Positions 1-10,162 of a DNA stretch of 64,000 nt are shown here, one piece after another (position 1 is the stretch's first letter; the number at the start of each line of letters is the position of its first letter). The notes under the pieces are model-generated. The model was given only the letters and a program-made list of their open reading frames with translations. It was not told the DNA's origin and made no database searches. The DNA lies in NCBI GenBank assembly GCA_947650285.1, contig CANTFL010000561.1, forward strand, positions 62,001 to 126,000. Reading direction: 5' to 3'. A program made the translations under genes and the position numbers. The stretch is from Hyaloperonospora brassicae (lineage: Eukaryota; Oomycota; Peronosporomycetes; Peronosporales; Peronosporaceae).

Positions 1-960
1 GTAAATGCATTCGGAAAGTTTAATACTGAAACGTTACCGGTCCATCTACGCCGACACCGACGAAGGGCGTTATCATTGATGGTACGTCTGATTGTATCAG
101 CCTTTTATCGATGGATCTGATAAATGGATTATATAGGATTCCATGAGTGTACGGGTCATCCCGTTTACAGCAGTAAGCACTCTCGACGGTGAAACATGTG
201 TAACGGGGCTAGAATAACCCGTTACTTAACTTACACTATTGTTTTGAGGAAGCTCAAAACCCAAGTCTTTGGTGTTTAGTATTTTAACTCTGTTTATATT
301 TTTGTCTTTTAAATCATCCTAAGTACGAATGGTTCCCTTGGACTCATGGGAACCACTCAATCTACGTGCCTATATCTTACTGGCTAATAATGGAGCTGAG
401 CCCATTAAACCAGCTGAAAGATACGACGTGCTACTTTCGCTACTTCGAAAGCAACACCCCTACTTAAGTAACATGTAAACTTAATCGAAACTACTTATGT
501 AACGGGGTGGCCCATTACACCATGGGAGTGACTGGATATGCCACAGTTGCTAAGTAATACCCCTGCCACGTTCAACAGGTGTGTAACAAGTCTGTCGAGA
601 TCAGTGCGCGAATTCGTACCGAGTTACTTTGACGGTTTGTTGACTATAGTCAGGCTACGGATGGAAGTCACGCCTTAAACCCCACTGACATCACGTCCGG
701 AAGGTGCCTACACTGAAGTGTAGGAATGAGTTGCACGCCAATCTCAATAACGGTGGATTCGAAACCAGCGAATGCCGAATCCTGGGTACAACGTTGGTAA
801 ACAGCGTACGCCCTAATTTACAGTATTTCAAGGCGTTTACCGACTGGCCCATACCATTCTGTGCCAAAGAACTCACAAAAATACCTTGGCTTAGCGGCTT
901 ACTGCACAAGAACTTGCACAACTACGCCGAGATGACCTTCCATCTCTCTTGTTTGTTGAA
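1..960 (+). pseudogene. GypB(+) reverse transcriptase relic, split by a solo LTR
   Basis: The conceptual + strand reading aligns by eye with the better preserved RT of GypA. Around 20-120 it resembles the TPITRKDVIIDG region. After the solo LTR (199-519) it continues with APATFNR-like and SYFDG-like segments near 540-650, where SYFDD is expected, so the second catalytic Asp is changed to Gly. Then comes the connecting part of RT, with AFTDWPIP (about 833-856) and NYAEMTFHLSCLLKKNEKW (about 920-976). The reading frame changes several times and stops occur, so it is inactive. It is a copy of the sequence at 19705-20680 in inverted orientation. The family assignment is firm; exact ends are approximate. 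Confidence 0.72.
199..519. repeat. solo LTR, left copy
   Basis: This 321-bp unit starts TGTAACGGGG and ends CCCATTACA, the same kind of imperfect terminal inverted repeat as the GypA LTRs (TGTAACGGGG at one end, CCCCGTTACA at the other). It interrupts the GypB reverse transcriptase exactly where the peptide should read through. The flanking 5-mers are acatg and ccatg, which fits a 5-bp target duplication with one change. No internal retroelement sequence lies between its ends, so it is a solo LTR left by recombination of a related gypsy family. Its inverted twin is at 20162-20482. Confidence 0.75.
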
Positions 961-983
961 GAAAAACGAAAAGTGGTCGTGAA

Positions 984-1416
984 GTGCTAAGTGTGAGTAC
1001 ATCGTTGAATGTATCAGGTCGCGGTTGTCACTATCACCTCTATTCGGGATTGCAGGTCATGACAGACCTTTCTATGTGGTCTGTGACGCCAGCAAATTTA
1101 CATTCGGGTTTGAGTGGATGCGAGATAACACAGACGGCGTGGAGCGCGTCTCCCATCATCATTCACACCAGCTGCAACCAGCAAAGCGGGATGATCCATT
1201 TCATGTAAAGGTATGCGTTGCCATAAAGTATGCACTTCGTGGCTACGATTCGCGTCTTTCTTACTGGAAATAGACCGTCAATCGTTTAACGACACATGCG
1301 ACATGACGCACGGCCGAATCGCTCCCACCTCTTGCAAAAGAGTGGCGAGTTGGTTGCCGTTCTCGGTGGAGTTAATTTATCCGTCGAGTATAATCCAGAA
1401 CACCTTTAAGTATTAG
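984..1416 (+). pseudogene. GypB(+) RNase H relic
   Basis: The + strand encodes HDRPFYVVCDASKF-like sequence near 1058-1100, matching DRPFYVVCDASDF of the GypA RNase H, with the first catalytic Asp retained. Further on are remnants of the SRQLQPAERNYPVNDKERLA region (around 1160-1215, here HQLQPAKRDDPFHVK). Frameshifts near 1210 and 1270 break the frame. The left half, up to about 1141, is shared with the inverted copy at 19540-19697; the right half is present only here. It is non-functional. Confidence 0.65.
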
Positions 1417-1636
1417 CTGATACGCTTTCGTGCTGACCGGGTTTCGATCCGAATGTGTCATTTTACAGTGTGGATAAGTTTACGGTTAAAAAATCAATTA
1501 GCAGCGTTGCGTCATCAAATTTGCTGGAAGACGTGATAAAATTATACGCATAAGATAAGAGACTTGTGCGTCCGATGAATTATATTATCAATACATCCCG
1601 TCAAGCTTTGACTACCTTTCCCGGTGTCGTTTCGTT

Positions 1637-1879
1637 ATGTCAGCGACACTAGGAATAACCCGCGATGAAATGTTGTGTTATATAGCGATATCCGGCGACA
1701 TGCCACGCGTCGTCATATCCACTCATTATGATCTACGACTCCAGATCGTGCATGAGTGTCACAGTGTACTAGTAAGCGAGAATCGGGGTCGTGATACGAC
1801 TTATTTCACGGTCAGTCAAGACTTTTACTGGCCCCGCCAGTTCGCAAGTACATTCTTTCTGGAGAGGTGTGGGGCCTAG
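1637..1879 (+). pseudogene. GypB(+) integrase zinc-binding (H2C2) relic
   Basis: An open stretch of 80 codons contains the H2C2 integrase zinc domain of gypsy elements. The second half reads HECHSVLVSENRGRDTTY, followed by FTVSQDFYWPRQF, a close match to the usual HECHDAPxSGHRG and TxxRDFYWPR motifs. It ends at a stop at 1877-1879, and no catalytic integrase core follows in frame. The core is missing or unrecognisable until about 2395. It is inactive. Confidence 0.65.
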
Positions 1880-2043
1880 TGCTTCAGCCGAGCTTCATTG
1901 AAGCCTCTACGGGGTCCATCAGAGTGGTGGGGTCCATTTAAAAGGACTTCGGCTTTAAATTTACCACCGTCGAGCGCAAAGACACGTACATCCTTTCTTA
2001 GGTTATTCAATTTAGCAAGTTAGTGCAGTTTGTTGCTGTACCC

Positions 2044-2280
2044 GAGTCGATCCCAAAACTAAAAAAATCACGTTCTTTGCTTAGGTTGATATATTTATCA
2101 AGATCGTGCATCTTGTTGATGTACACGAGTCAATCACAGCCAAGGGATGAGCTTGTGACTTCAAAGACACGATCTTTAAACACCATAGTTTTTCCGCGAA
2201 CTATTCTTCGACAGAAACCTTTTTCTCACGGCGAAATTTGGCAATCCGTTTTCGTGCTTGCAAAACAAGGTCAGAGATGT
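2044..2280 (-). repeat. short dispersed repeat, copy 1
   Basis: About 235 bp here match, in opposite orientation, the stretch at 12577-12793 inside the GypA gag gene. The shared block runs from GAGTCGATCCCAAAA to about GCAAAACAAGGTCAGA. Both copies carry on one strand a short open tail with QARKRIAKFR followed by KVSVEE and a stop. Here that strand is minus, at 2201-2290. No terminal repeats or clear target duplication can be seen. It could be a 5'-truncated LINE tail or a SINE-like unit; the family is not recognised. Confidence 0.5.
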
Positions 2281-2394
2281 CTACACCTGATTGTCTGGGC
2301 ACGTATGGCTGGTTGAAACGCGCAAAATGTATTCTTGAACAAGACTTAAAAAATATATCCACTAATATTCGAGTTGAAATTTTTTTTGCCAATG

Positions 2395-3060
2395 ATCCAG
2401 TTCGCCATCCATAATTCAAGCCTTGCCTCACATTTGCATACAGCATACTTTGTGAATGAATTACGCCATTCACGTGATATTACCCTACCGGAGTGTGACT
2501 ATTGATCAACGGAGGAGGGACACGCTTTAAAACGGTTTTTTATGATGCTCATCGCGCATCGATGTCGTAAACGGTGCAAAACCGCCGAGGTCGACGTGAT
2601 CGACGTCGACGAAACAGCCAGACTCATCGATAGAGATGCTTGTATTGTTTTGACACAGATACTGATGCCATAGATGATATACTTAGCATCGAAAATGCAT
2701 ATACCAGCGAGGATGATGACAACATCTCGGAAGACAAAGTTGGAGCTTTCTCTGTAGTACTCCCAAATGACAATAGACTAAAGAAAGTCAAGTCAGTAGA
2801 AGCATATCTGATTGTTCAGCAAGAAGTGGTACGTTTCGAGCAGGATTTCTTCTCAGACGCGGTGAACCGACAGAAAAGGAATGCTGAGAGATTTGAAGGG
2901 GAATACATGCTTTGTACAATGAGGGCGTTTTTGTTCTAGTATTCACGAAAAAGCTGCCTCGACACGTGGTAACATAGATGATAACATCGGTGGGCAGCGA
3001 TACAATGTAATGTTTAAGTGTATAGGCTCATTTTGTGTGTTCTGCCGCAAACGAAACGCA
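2395..3060 (+). pseudogene. GypB(+) integrase end and acidic linker relic
   Basis: From about 2395 the + strand reads MIQFAIHNSSLASHLHTAY, then FVNELRHS, matching MVEFAINNSVHAFTTHTPLY then VNGLRHP of the GypA integrase. The acidic linker at 2640-2939 (DDNISEDKVGAF, VVRFEQDFFSDAVNRQKRN) matches the homologous GypA stretch with VVRFFRESIKNTVDHQKRN. Near 3005-3060 the segment MFKCIGSFCVF corresponds to LLPWYIGPFCGL. Several frame changes show decay. Confidence 0.7.
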
Positions 3061-3584
3061 ACAACGATGAGCTACCGTATTTAAGCGCATGTATCCTGCG
3101 TTTTTCGTTGGACATCCCCTCCTGTAATGTCAGTAAGAAGCCTCTTTCGACGATGACGATAGCCTCGAAAGTCAAGCCGTTCATACCCGTCCGAAGCTTG
3201 AGTTTGCGCTCCAAGTGTTGAACCTGGTCGTGCAACAAAAAGTCCCCACGACGCAAGCAAACAATATCGTTTAGAGCTAATGCCATCTCGTCAAGAAGAG
3301 AGAAAATTTCCTGTTTGTTTGCAGCGATACGAAAGATAAAATAGCACGTACCGTCACAAGGTGTGGTGCTCGATCGCCGCATCTCTCACGCACATATTAA
3401 GTGACAGAGAGAGGCCTATCTTGCTCGTACTTCACGTGCTCGGGCTAGTCAAGCATTACGCGATCCATATCGTGGGCGTCGAACTTGTCCGGCGAATGAC
3501 CTCAGACAGGCTTTTCGACTCCACCACACCCTTTGATAGACTCGCGCGGTGGTTATCGCTTTATAATGGAGCATACAGTTGAGC

Positions 3585-3720
3585 TATCGCGACGCCAAAG
3601 GACGAAGAACGAGATATCTCGTCCAGGGGCGTGGATTCCGGCGTCTTAGGACAGCTGAGAGCCTCGCTTCCGACTGACGAAGAAATATCTGGGTCTTTTT
3701 CAACATGCAACGCGAGGCAG
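3585..3720 (+). pseudogene. GypB(+) chromodomain relic
   Basis: The conceptual peptide reads RDAKGRRTRYLVQGRGF and then, after a frameshift, DSXEPRFRLTKKYLGLF. This follows the chromodomain pattern of gypsy integrases (HRxxKGxxxYLVRWRGYPPxxDSWEPRxxL), with the WRG changed to GRG. Its place downstream of the integrase fits a chromovirus. It is decayed. Confidence 0.6.
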
Positions 3721-5098
3721 CTGTTTGATCGGGATTACCGATCCGAGATTGAATTCTCTGGGTATTTGTAATGTGAATAAAATCCTCAATTCCATCGTAC
3801 ATTTTGGAGGCGATGCGATCCCTCCAATAGGGATTATTAAAAAGGTAGACCTCCCTGAGGGCGCGACCAAAGTTTAAAATGTAACGCTGGAAAGCGTTCC
3901 CCCACTAGAGATGGAGCAATTATGCCTCTCTTAAGCACCGGTGCAGTTCGTTTCGTGCACCGTTGATACTTTTTTTCATAATAACCTGTTGCAGATATGC
4001 GCTTGTCAAGTTAGGCTCCACGGTCGATAGTGTCAACATTCCAAACACCGGAATTACAGGCTTGTACCAAAGATGTTCCGTCTCGGTGAAAATGGCCGTC
4101 GTACTATCAGTACATGAAGAGGACATCGATCTGGCATGCATGCTCAATGCGACAGGCTTTCGCACTGACGTGAAGGCCGTGAAGCCCTGAAGAGTTCAGA
4201 CGAGGTAAATTTATATCTTCTCATTGGTCATGCCATCCCACTTCTCCAAGTTCGTCGTGGAGATATACATGGCCTCTTCTCAGGTGCGAGTCGCAACATG
4301 CTGCCGTATCGCTCCTCCTGCGTTGGGTTAACAAAAGAATCGACACCACAAAAGTCATGATCACCTTGATCAGCTTAGTTTCGGTGATTCTGCGCCAAGC
4401 TACCGAGAATATAAAGGTAGTTATCGTCAACGTGTTGTAAACTCGAGTCGCGCTGTCGCGAAGGCAATTGTCTCGATCGACTCAACGAGTTATCTGGCTA
4501 GTCAGACGAATCAAACTGTTCGCGACACCAACACTTTACGAGTCGTCAATCATGATCCGACCTTGACGACGTCGTCTCCACATCCATTGATCCACTATCG
4601 ATCATTGCAGGTGGTTTCTAGTCGTGTGAAGTACCCAAATCGCCCGGGAAGACAACCTCAATCTAGGTATCGTCTCGCGACATGGGACCCCCACCCTCAG
4701 CATACTCTCAGGTGTAATAGCCGCACGTTGTTCAGTAGGACTTGCACCTACAACGATTGACGCTGCAGGCTTTTATGTATTAACAGGCGAGCGAGCAACT
4801 GCAGCTGGGCATTTACTTGTATCCTGTGTAGTTGCACGCATTCGTGCAGCCGCATTAGAATATGCCATGGCTGCAACCGCATTGAGTAACCACGCGATAA
4901 AAAGTTGCAAAGGGTTGGACCATACACCATACACACCCACTTACACCATACAACAAGTGCTTTGATTCCAGTGTTGTTTAAAGAGATCAATCTTTCACCA
5001 ATCAGCCGTCAATACATCACTACTGTGGCTGATTGTCAAGGAGTGTGACGTGACGGAGCGAGTTCTTCATGTGTCATTGGCACGAATTGGGCAATGCA
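3721..5098. other. no recognisable gene (GypB 3' untranslated part)
   Basis: Between the chromodomain relic and the LTR-like repeat there are only short open stretches of about 60-80 codons on both strands, none with a domain I recognise. By position it corresponds to the 1.1-kb region of GypA between chromodomain and 3' LTR. I could not convincingly align it with the GypA antisense frame. Confidence 0.5.
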
Positions 5099-5455
5099 GA
5101 TATGATCTCGTGTGATAATATTGACCAACATTCACCCACCAAATTAATTATGGAAGGAATATCACCATCGATGGTGATACTGTAGCTGCTCCACAATTGG
5201 TTGATTCAGACCGTTGTGTCGACAAAATAAACCACTAATCGCTGCTGGACGCGTTCAATGGGTCTTGAGCAAGATTCTGCATTGGGCGTTTGTAGTATAA
5301 CATAGTTAAGTTAGGCCCTAGAGATTAATTACTGAGACTTAGCTCTGGCCAATACAATTTTACGTTTCCCTCGTTTGGAGCACTTACTTGCTCAGATAAT
5401 TCTCTTTATCTGTACGAAGGGTGACGTGAGTTTTAGGAGCACACAACCTTGTACA
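5099..5455 (+). repeat. LTR-Y degenerate LTR-like repeat, copy 1
   Basis: The segment contains the block ATCGCTGCTGGACGCGTTCA, whose relative ATCGCTGCTAGACGCGCGCA is in the GypA LTR read on its own (minus) strand, so it is a diverged LTR of a related family. It recurs inverted at about 31922-32273 and, more diverged, at 23390-23760 (inverted) and 24290-24515 (direct). Exact LTR ends are uncertain. It lies about 1.4 kb after the GypB chromodomain, which suggests it is the 3' LTR of that element. Confidence 0.5.
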
Positions 5456-5937
5456 GTATCGACGCAAAGGCTTACCTGTTATCTGGTAAGATGTGTGCTC
5501 CATCCAAAACCGAAACAAATTAGTTATGGAAAGTGCGATTGTAACTGTCGTACGAGAGCGCGAGCTTTGCCAGCATACTCGTCGATGACTGGACATACCG
5601 CTGGCACGCCTGCTGAACAAATGACGACAATCACTATATGTAAGTATAATTTGTAGCAAATGGAAGCATATCGCTGTTGACCAATATTGCATCATACGAG
5701 ACGATAAAGATGACGGCTAGGACATCTATTGTCTTCCTTGAACACTGAGAGGTGCTAACTTGCACCTAGCCTTTCACAGTAGTTACTTGCCAACACGACT
5801 GGAACTTGGTCAATCGTGTACCCGTCGGGCAGCAAGAGCCGATATGTGGAGTGGATCCAGAAGCAAGTCGTCAGTTTGATATGGCAGTCTCATATGCGAC
5901 AGACAGTCCCGGATATAGTAGTTCGTTTGTGTTTTAG
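5456..5937. repeat. segment X, left half, occupied site
   Basis: This stretch continues directly into 18717-19530 once GypA (5938-18716) is removed. The joined sequence matches the reverse complement of 30626-31916 closely throughout. Together with 5099-5455 it forms one unit of about 1.65 kb. The + strand keeps short coding-like stretches such as VPVGQQEPICGVDPEASRQ (about 5821-5877), but frames are broken and I do not recognise the protein. Confidence 0.7.
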
Positions 5938-6379
5938 TGTAACGGGGCACTGGTGGCAACGTACTGGTTGACCAGTACGGAGTTCACTTCCACTGACAAC
6001 AGTGATATTCAGTGCCCTGCTATGTGTTGCACCAACACAGAGGAAGGAAAGGAGACTAGTAGACTTGCTAGTCTCTGGTGAAAGCAAAACTGTTATTTAA
6101 TACAATTAAGTCCTATCAATCTTATCTCTCGGTTTATCTTGACTTAATTATATTAATCTAACTTAAAGTATGATGACGTCCACTCACCACCCATTGCGCG
6201 CGTCTAGCAGCGATTGGTGGGTTGTAATCATCACAATTTCAACCAATGAGTAGATCCTTCGGTCATCTTCAAAAATATCATCATACTTTGTGATATTGTT
6301 GAAAGAATATTCTACGTAATATTCTTAACTGTCATTTTATCCTTAGTGACAATATCATGTAACGGGCTACCCCGTTACA
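5938..6379 (-). repeat. GypA 3' LTR
   Basis: It runs from TGTAACGGGGCACTGG to CTACCCCGTTACA on the + strand, so both ends carry the 10-bp inverted repeat TGTAACGGGG / CCCCGTTACA. It is 442 bp, equal in length to the other LTR at 18275-18716. It is the 3' LTR because the polypurine tract abuts it at 6380 and the coding strand is minus. Confidence 0.92.
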
Positions 6380-6396
6380 TCACCCCCTCTACACGG
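6380..6396 (-). promoter_or_regulatory. polypurine tract of GypA
   Basis: On the minus strand the bases immediately before the 3' LTR read GTAGAGGGGGTGA, a purine run typical of the plus-strand priming site of LTR retrotransposons. It independently fixes the orientation of the element. Confidence 0.65.
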
Positions 6397-6525
6397 ATTG
6401 TCACCTTGTGACTTTCGAAATGTTTGTGGCCACCAATTGGATTGAAATGGGACGGGGAGCACTTGTTGGTCAGATCGATTCATTCCGACTTTTTCTCGCA
6501 TAGTTAACATGTCCATGCGGAGTGA

Positions 6526-7218
6526 TTCAAAACGACACAGTCTGCTACCGTGCCAGCCTCTGCGGCAGAAGATTTATCTTCTACAGCTCGTTTTCTTCCT
6601 GCAGCAATCGTTGCCGCAGGTGCATGTGGTGCGATCGGACCACATGAACACAGTGACCTCGAGCTAAGGGTCAGCTACTCTGGAGAATCAGACACAGAGT
6701 CTAAACAACTGTTAGAGGCATCGCGTTCACCTGCGGTGCCTCGCTCACCAAACGACCTGCCGAACAAAAGAAATCGCGACATGCGTCACAGTCTGTTCAG
6801 CAGTGATGATGAATATGATGATGAGTATGATTTCCTATCGCCGCGATCCACTCGTGCCCCCTCGCACGAGCGCGTTGACGATGGCGCGAGCCGTCGTCAT
6901 ATTGGAACCCGTGGTACCGGCAAAGATACCACGTCGAAGCGTGATGAGATGAAGCCGTGTTGTTTGCCTGAACATCTTATCAATAGCTTGTCTCACGATA
7001 CAAGTCAACATCATCAAATTTCATTATTCGATGCGAGCGAGCTCCATGGATTAAGCTTTAGCGCGATGAGCTTTCGCGCTGAAGAAAATTTCTCTCTCGA
7101 TGCTTTCCTCAAGCATCGATGGTACAATGGAAACCAAAGCGTGACAAGGCTTCGCTTTTGGCTGCATGGAACGCATTTGACCAAAATGTCAAGAACCTTT
7201 GGACGTGAAGGATAGCTT
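6526..7218 (+). CDS. antisense open frame in the 3' region of GypA, unknown function
   Basis: An open frame of about 230 codons lies on the strand opposite to gag-pol, between the chromodomain and the 3' LTR. It opens after a stop at 6523; the first in-frame ATG is only at 6781. An ATG at 6509 is in another frame, so a 1-2 base indel near 6545 may have separated start and body. The N-terminal part is hydrophobic and small (FLPAAIVAAGACGAIG). It is followed by a Ser/Glu-rich stretch, an acidic DDEYDDEYDF run (about residues 85-94 counted from 6550) and a basic region. I recognise no domain. It stays open although pol around it is full of stops, which suggests real coding or recent origin. It could still be chance. 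Confidence 0.4.
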
Positions 7219-7493
7219 TAAAAATTTGAAGCAGTACGCATAAAGTTTGAAAGCGAACGCCAAACGGTGCAAAGTACCGGCTGCATCGTTTGTCGAGTTA
7301 GGCAGGCATTTCTTGCCTCAATAAGGGTGATACTTGTGCGAGTGATGTTGACAACTCGCAACGTGCACATAGGAATGTTTATTCCTTAATTTCGTCCTGG
7401 GGGAAGAAAACACATCTCAGCTGAGATGCGGGACGCTATTGCAAACTTTCAATCCGTCTACAAGCTCCAAAAGCGCGTGTTTATCGATGGGCC

Positions 7494-7683
7494 CGGGAAA
7501 CAACCGGATGAGTCTCGTCGTGCTGGTGGACGAGACCCTCAACACCAGCCATCATCTGGGATCGAGGTTCCCAGCTGTCATACGATGGTGGATACCCACG
7601 CCAGCGGACAAGGTAACTTGTCTGCTACCCTTTCTCACGCTGTGACTCAAGATACGCTCCTCGTGGAAGCATCGATCACCGTG
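7494..7683 (-). pseudogene. GypA chromodomain
   Basis: On the minus strand, from 7683 downward, the peptide has FHEERILSHSVRKGS and then, in another frame, LVRWRGYPPSYDSWEPRSQM, ending near GLVHQHDETHPV. This is a clear chromodomain with the aromatic WRGYP and DSWEP signature. It would target integration to methylated histone in the chromovirus group. A frameshift splits it. The apparent + strand frame at 7426-7695 is its shadow. Confidence 0.75.
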
Positions 7684-7739
7684 AGAATCTACTAGTGGCT
7701 CCAATAGTGGTGGAAAGACAAGGTCGGATCAGCTGCCGG

Positions 7740-7930
7740 GCCTGCATGAGACTAAAAGTAACCATGAACGTAGCCTGACCGAGTTGATAAATGACGTCGA
7801 TCACAAACACGATCATCGACACGACTTGTTGTCGACCGTGCGACGTCTCCGTTCCGATAAGGAGAAAGAATGATCGGATTTTGCGTTCGCTCAGATTGAG
7901 AACGAACGCGAGAGGCACCATTTGCGCGGC
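7740..7930 (+). other. coiled-coil-like antisense coding trace in GypA
   Basis: A + strand reading without stops for about 60 codons contains SLTELINDVDHKHDHRHDLL and then STVRRLRSDKEKE, a heptad-rich, charged stretch. The minus strand here has several stops. It may belong to the same antisense gene as 6526-7218, but the chromodomain lies between them on the other strand, so this link is weak. Confidence 0.25.
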
Positions 7931-8031
7931 GGACTAGAAGTGGCTCGTCCCAAGACTTCGTTGATGAATGACCAGCTTGAGTGTTTAATCCGTGATCACA
8001 ACACTTGGTCGAGGATATTTTGACGTGCTGG

Positions 8032-9173
8032 TCATCTCCGCTCTCCTAAGAGGCCTCGTGTCTCTTTCGTGTGTGCAGTTCTTTTGCAGGGCAATCCACA
8101 AAAGGGACCAATGTACCACGGCAGTAGTTTACTACTGCCAACATTAGTGACTGCATGTTCAGGTAAGTTTACCGTAGCCAGTAGCACTAAGTCGTTAACT
8201 TTAAATGAAGGAACATTTGCTCTTCCATTCTTGTCTGTGTTCCGTTTTTGGTGGTCCACCGTATTTTTGATGGATTCCCTAAAGAAACGAACCACCGCCT
8301 TTCTAGTCAGCAGGACGTTCTCTGCTGACTCCATGTTTTGTCTTTCAGTGCGCTTCGTGCGCACTGCTGAGAGATTTTCCTCTTCTTCAGCGAGGTTGTC
8401 CACTTCCTCGCTGGAATAATCGTTGACGATGCTGAATATCCCAGCAGCGTCGTCATTGTCTGAAGTAGTAGCAGCGTCATCGCTACTGATAATATCAACT
8501 TCTCCGATGTCGACATTATTGACATCGACATTGAACGTATCGGCATGTGCAATGATACGTGATGAGCAAGAGCCAAAACGCTTTTTGCTCGAGCGAGTAC
8601 CTCGCTTCCTTAACCCAGAGCACCTCTGTATAAGTGCAGGAATACTTGGGTGGCGTAAGCCATTCACGTACAACGGTGTATGCGTCGTGAACGCATGCAC
8701 GGAGTTGTTGATGGCGAATTCGACCATCGGCAAGAACTCACTCCAACTCGAGAACAGTGGACATATCCGCGAAGTAATTCTTCGAGGACGAGGTTTGCAC
8801 GCTCTGTCGGACCACCTGTTTCAGGATGGTCAGAGGTTGACATCTCCAGCCGTGTTCCCAAAGCGCGGAGCACGGATTGCAAAAAAGTCGCCGTAAAACG
8901 AAGATCACGTTCCGATACGAGTTCACGGGCTAAACCGTGGATTCGAAATATCGTTTCGATGAAGACACGCGCACAGCCTTGAGCCGTGAGAGAGTCGGGG
9001 GCCGCAGCAAGATGCACCATCTTGCTGAAACGATCGACTAACACAAGAATACCATTATTATTGTGAGTGTACTTGGGAAACCCAAAGACAAAGTCCGTGG
9101 AGACGGACTCCCAACATTCTGCCGGTACCGTCAGAGGTTTGTTCGGTGCACGGGATGAAGAACTAGGCTTCAC
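8032..9173 (-). pseudogene. GypA integrase core and linker
   Basis: The minus strand encodes the integrase core: first Asp in VSTDFVFGFPKY, second region VSERDLRFTATFLQSVLR, and Glu in ETGGPTERANLVLEELL. The usual second motif is SDRDPRF; here the codon is GAA, so the second catalytic Asp is Glu. A frame change near 8700 leads into MVEFAINNSVHAFTTHTPLY, then a long acidic linker (SSDDAATTSDNDDAAG) and the C-terminal LLPWYIGPFCGL segment. The changed residue and the frameshift make it inactive. Confidence 0.85.
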
Positions 9174-9653
9174 TTGTTGGCAGACCTCGCAAGAATGAAT
9201 GTACTTGCGGAAAAACTAATACTGGCGGGTCCAGTAAAAGTCACGACTTACTGTGAGGTAATTCTACTCCCTACCACGATGCTCGCCTGACGACACATCG
9301 TGATTATAACATGATGCGTAAACGTAAATCATCAAGATCGGGAACGACGACACGAGGGGTGTCGTCAGCAAATGCTGTATAGTACAGAAGGCCATTGTGA
9401 GTCGTATACCGATCCAACGAGGAACGGTATAGAGCCGGCTAATCCGACAATGATTTCCGGGATGGGTTTTAAAGATAACCTATCAAGCGGAGGAGGTTTG
9501 CATCTCCAGCGTACGCCTTCTGCACGTCGTCGAGTAAAGGCGACGACGGCACACTGACTGACAGCGCCATTTCAGTGGGCAAAGCCTCACTATTGACTGG
9601 TGTAGTCGGCTCGAAATTTGGCCGACGTGATAACGCATCACCGACGACGATTA

Positions 9654-10088
9654 CTAGTCCTGATTTGTATTGACGAAAAAGTTATACTCCGCGAAGAAAG
9701 ATAACCACTTCGCCATTTGTTGCGAGAGGTGGGGACTGTTTACGGCCGTGCGTAGTGACGCATGGTCTGTATAGACAATGAACGGTCTATTTAACAGGAG
9801 ATCGACCCGGAACTTAGTCAGTGCATACTTCATGGCAAGGCGTTCCTTGTCATTCACTGGGTAATTGCGTTCTGCTGGTTGCAGCTGACGCGATTGATAA
9901 CAGATGACGCGCTCCGCGCTATCTGCATCGAACTGCATTAACGCACAGCCGATTGCGAAATCGCTGGCGTCACAGACCACATAAAATGGTCTGTCCAGAT
10001 CCGCAATCGCCAAGATGGGCGATTGCATCAAGCTTTTCTTGATGCTTTCAAAGGAAATCTGACAGTTAGCGTTCCATGACAACTTCAC
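9654..10088 (-). pseudogene. GypA RNase H
   Basis: This 144-codon open stretch has DRPFYVVCDASDFAIGCALM (first Asp), NDKERLAMKYAL (Glu) and FIVYTDHASLR (second Asp), the three main RNase H residues of gypsy polyproteins. It lies between RT and integrase, as expected. The frame itself is intact here, although the polyprotein around it is not. The domain would remove the RNA template during reverse transcription. Confidence 0.85.
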
Positions 10089-10162
10089 AACTTACTTGAG
10101 CAGGCAAGAAAGATGAACAGTCATCTCGGCATAGTCGGGCGAGTGCTTGTGCAAGTACGCCG

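Larger units (their letters stand above)
1..5455 (+). mobile_element. GypB(+): decayed Ty3/gypsy retrotransposon, 3' part
   Basis: Fragments of a gypsy polyprotein follow each other on the + strand in canonical order: reverse transcriptase, RNase H, integrase zinc domain, integrase end and chromodomain. A degenerate LTR-like stretch follows at 5099-5455. Stops and frameshifts are everywhere, so nothing is translatable as a whole. The element is cut by the left window edge, so its gag and 5' LTR are not visible. It is interrupted by a solo LTR at 199-519 and by a short dispersed repeat near 2044-2280. The first 1141 bp recur inverted at 19540-20680. The order of domains is seen directly; assignment of the 5099-5455 LTR to this element is inference from position and orientation. 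Confidence 0.75.

Noticed and set aside
7426..7695. Plus frame of 89 codons in GypA as a second antisense gene
   Set aside because: The minus strand here encodes a clear chromodomain (WRGYPPSYDSWEP), so the + frame is its shadow.
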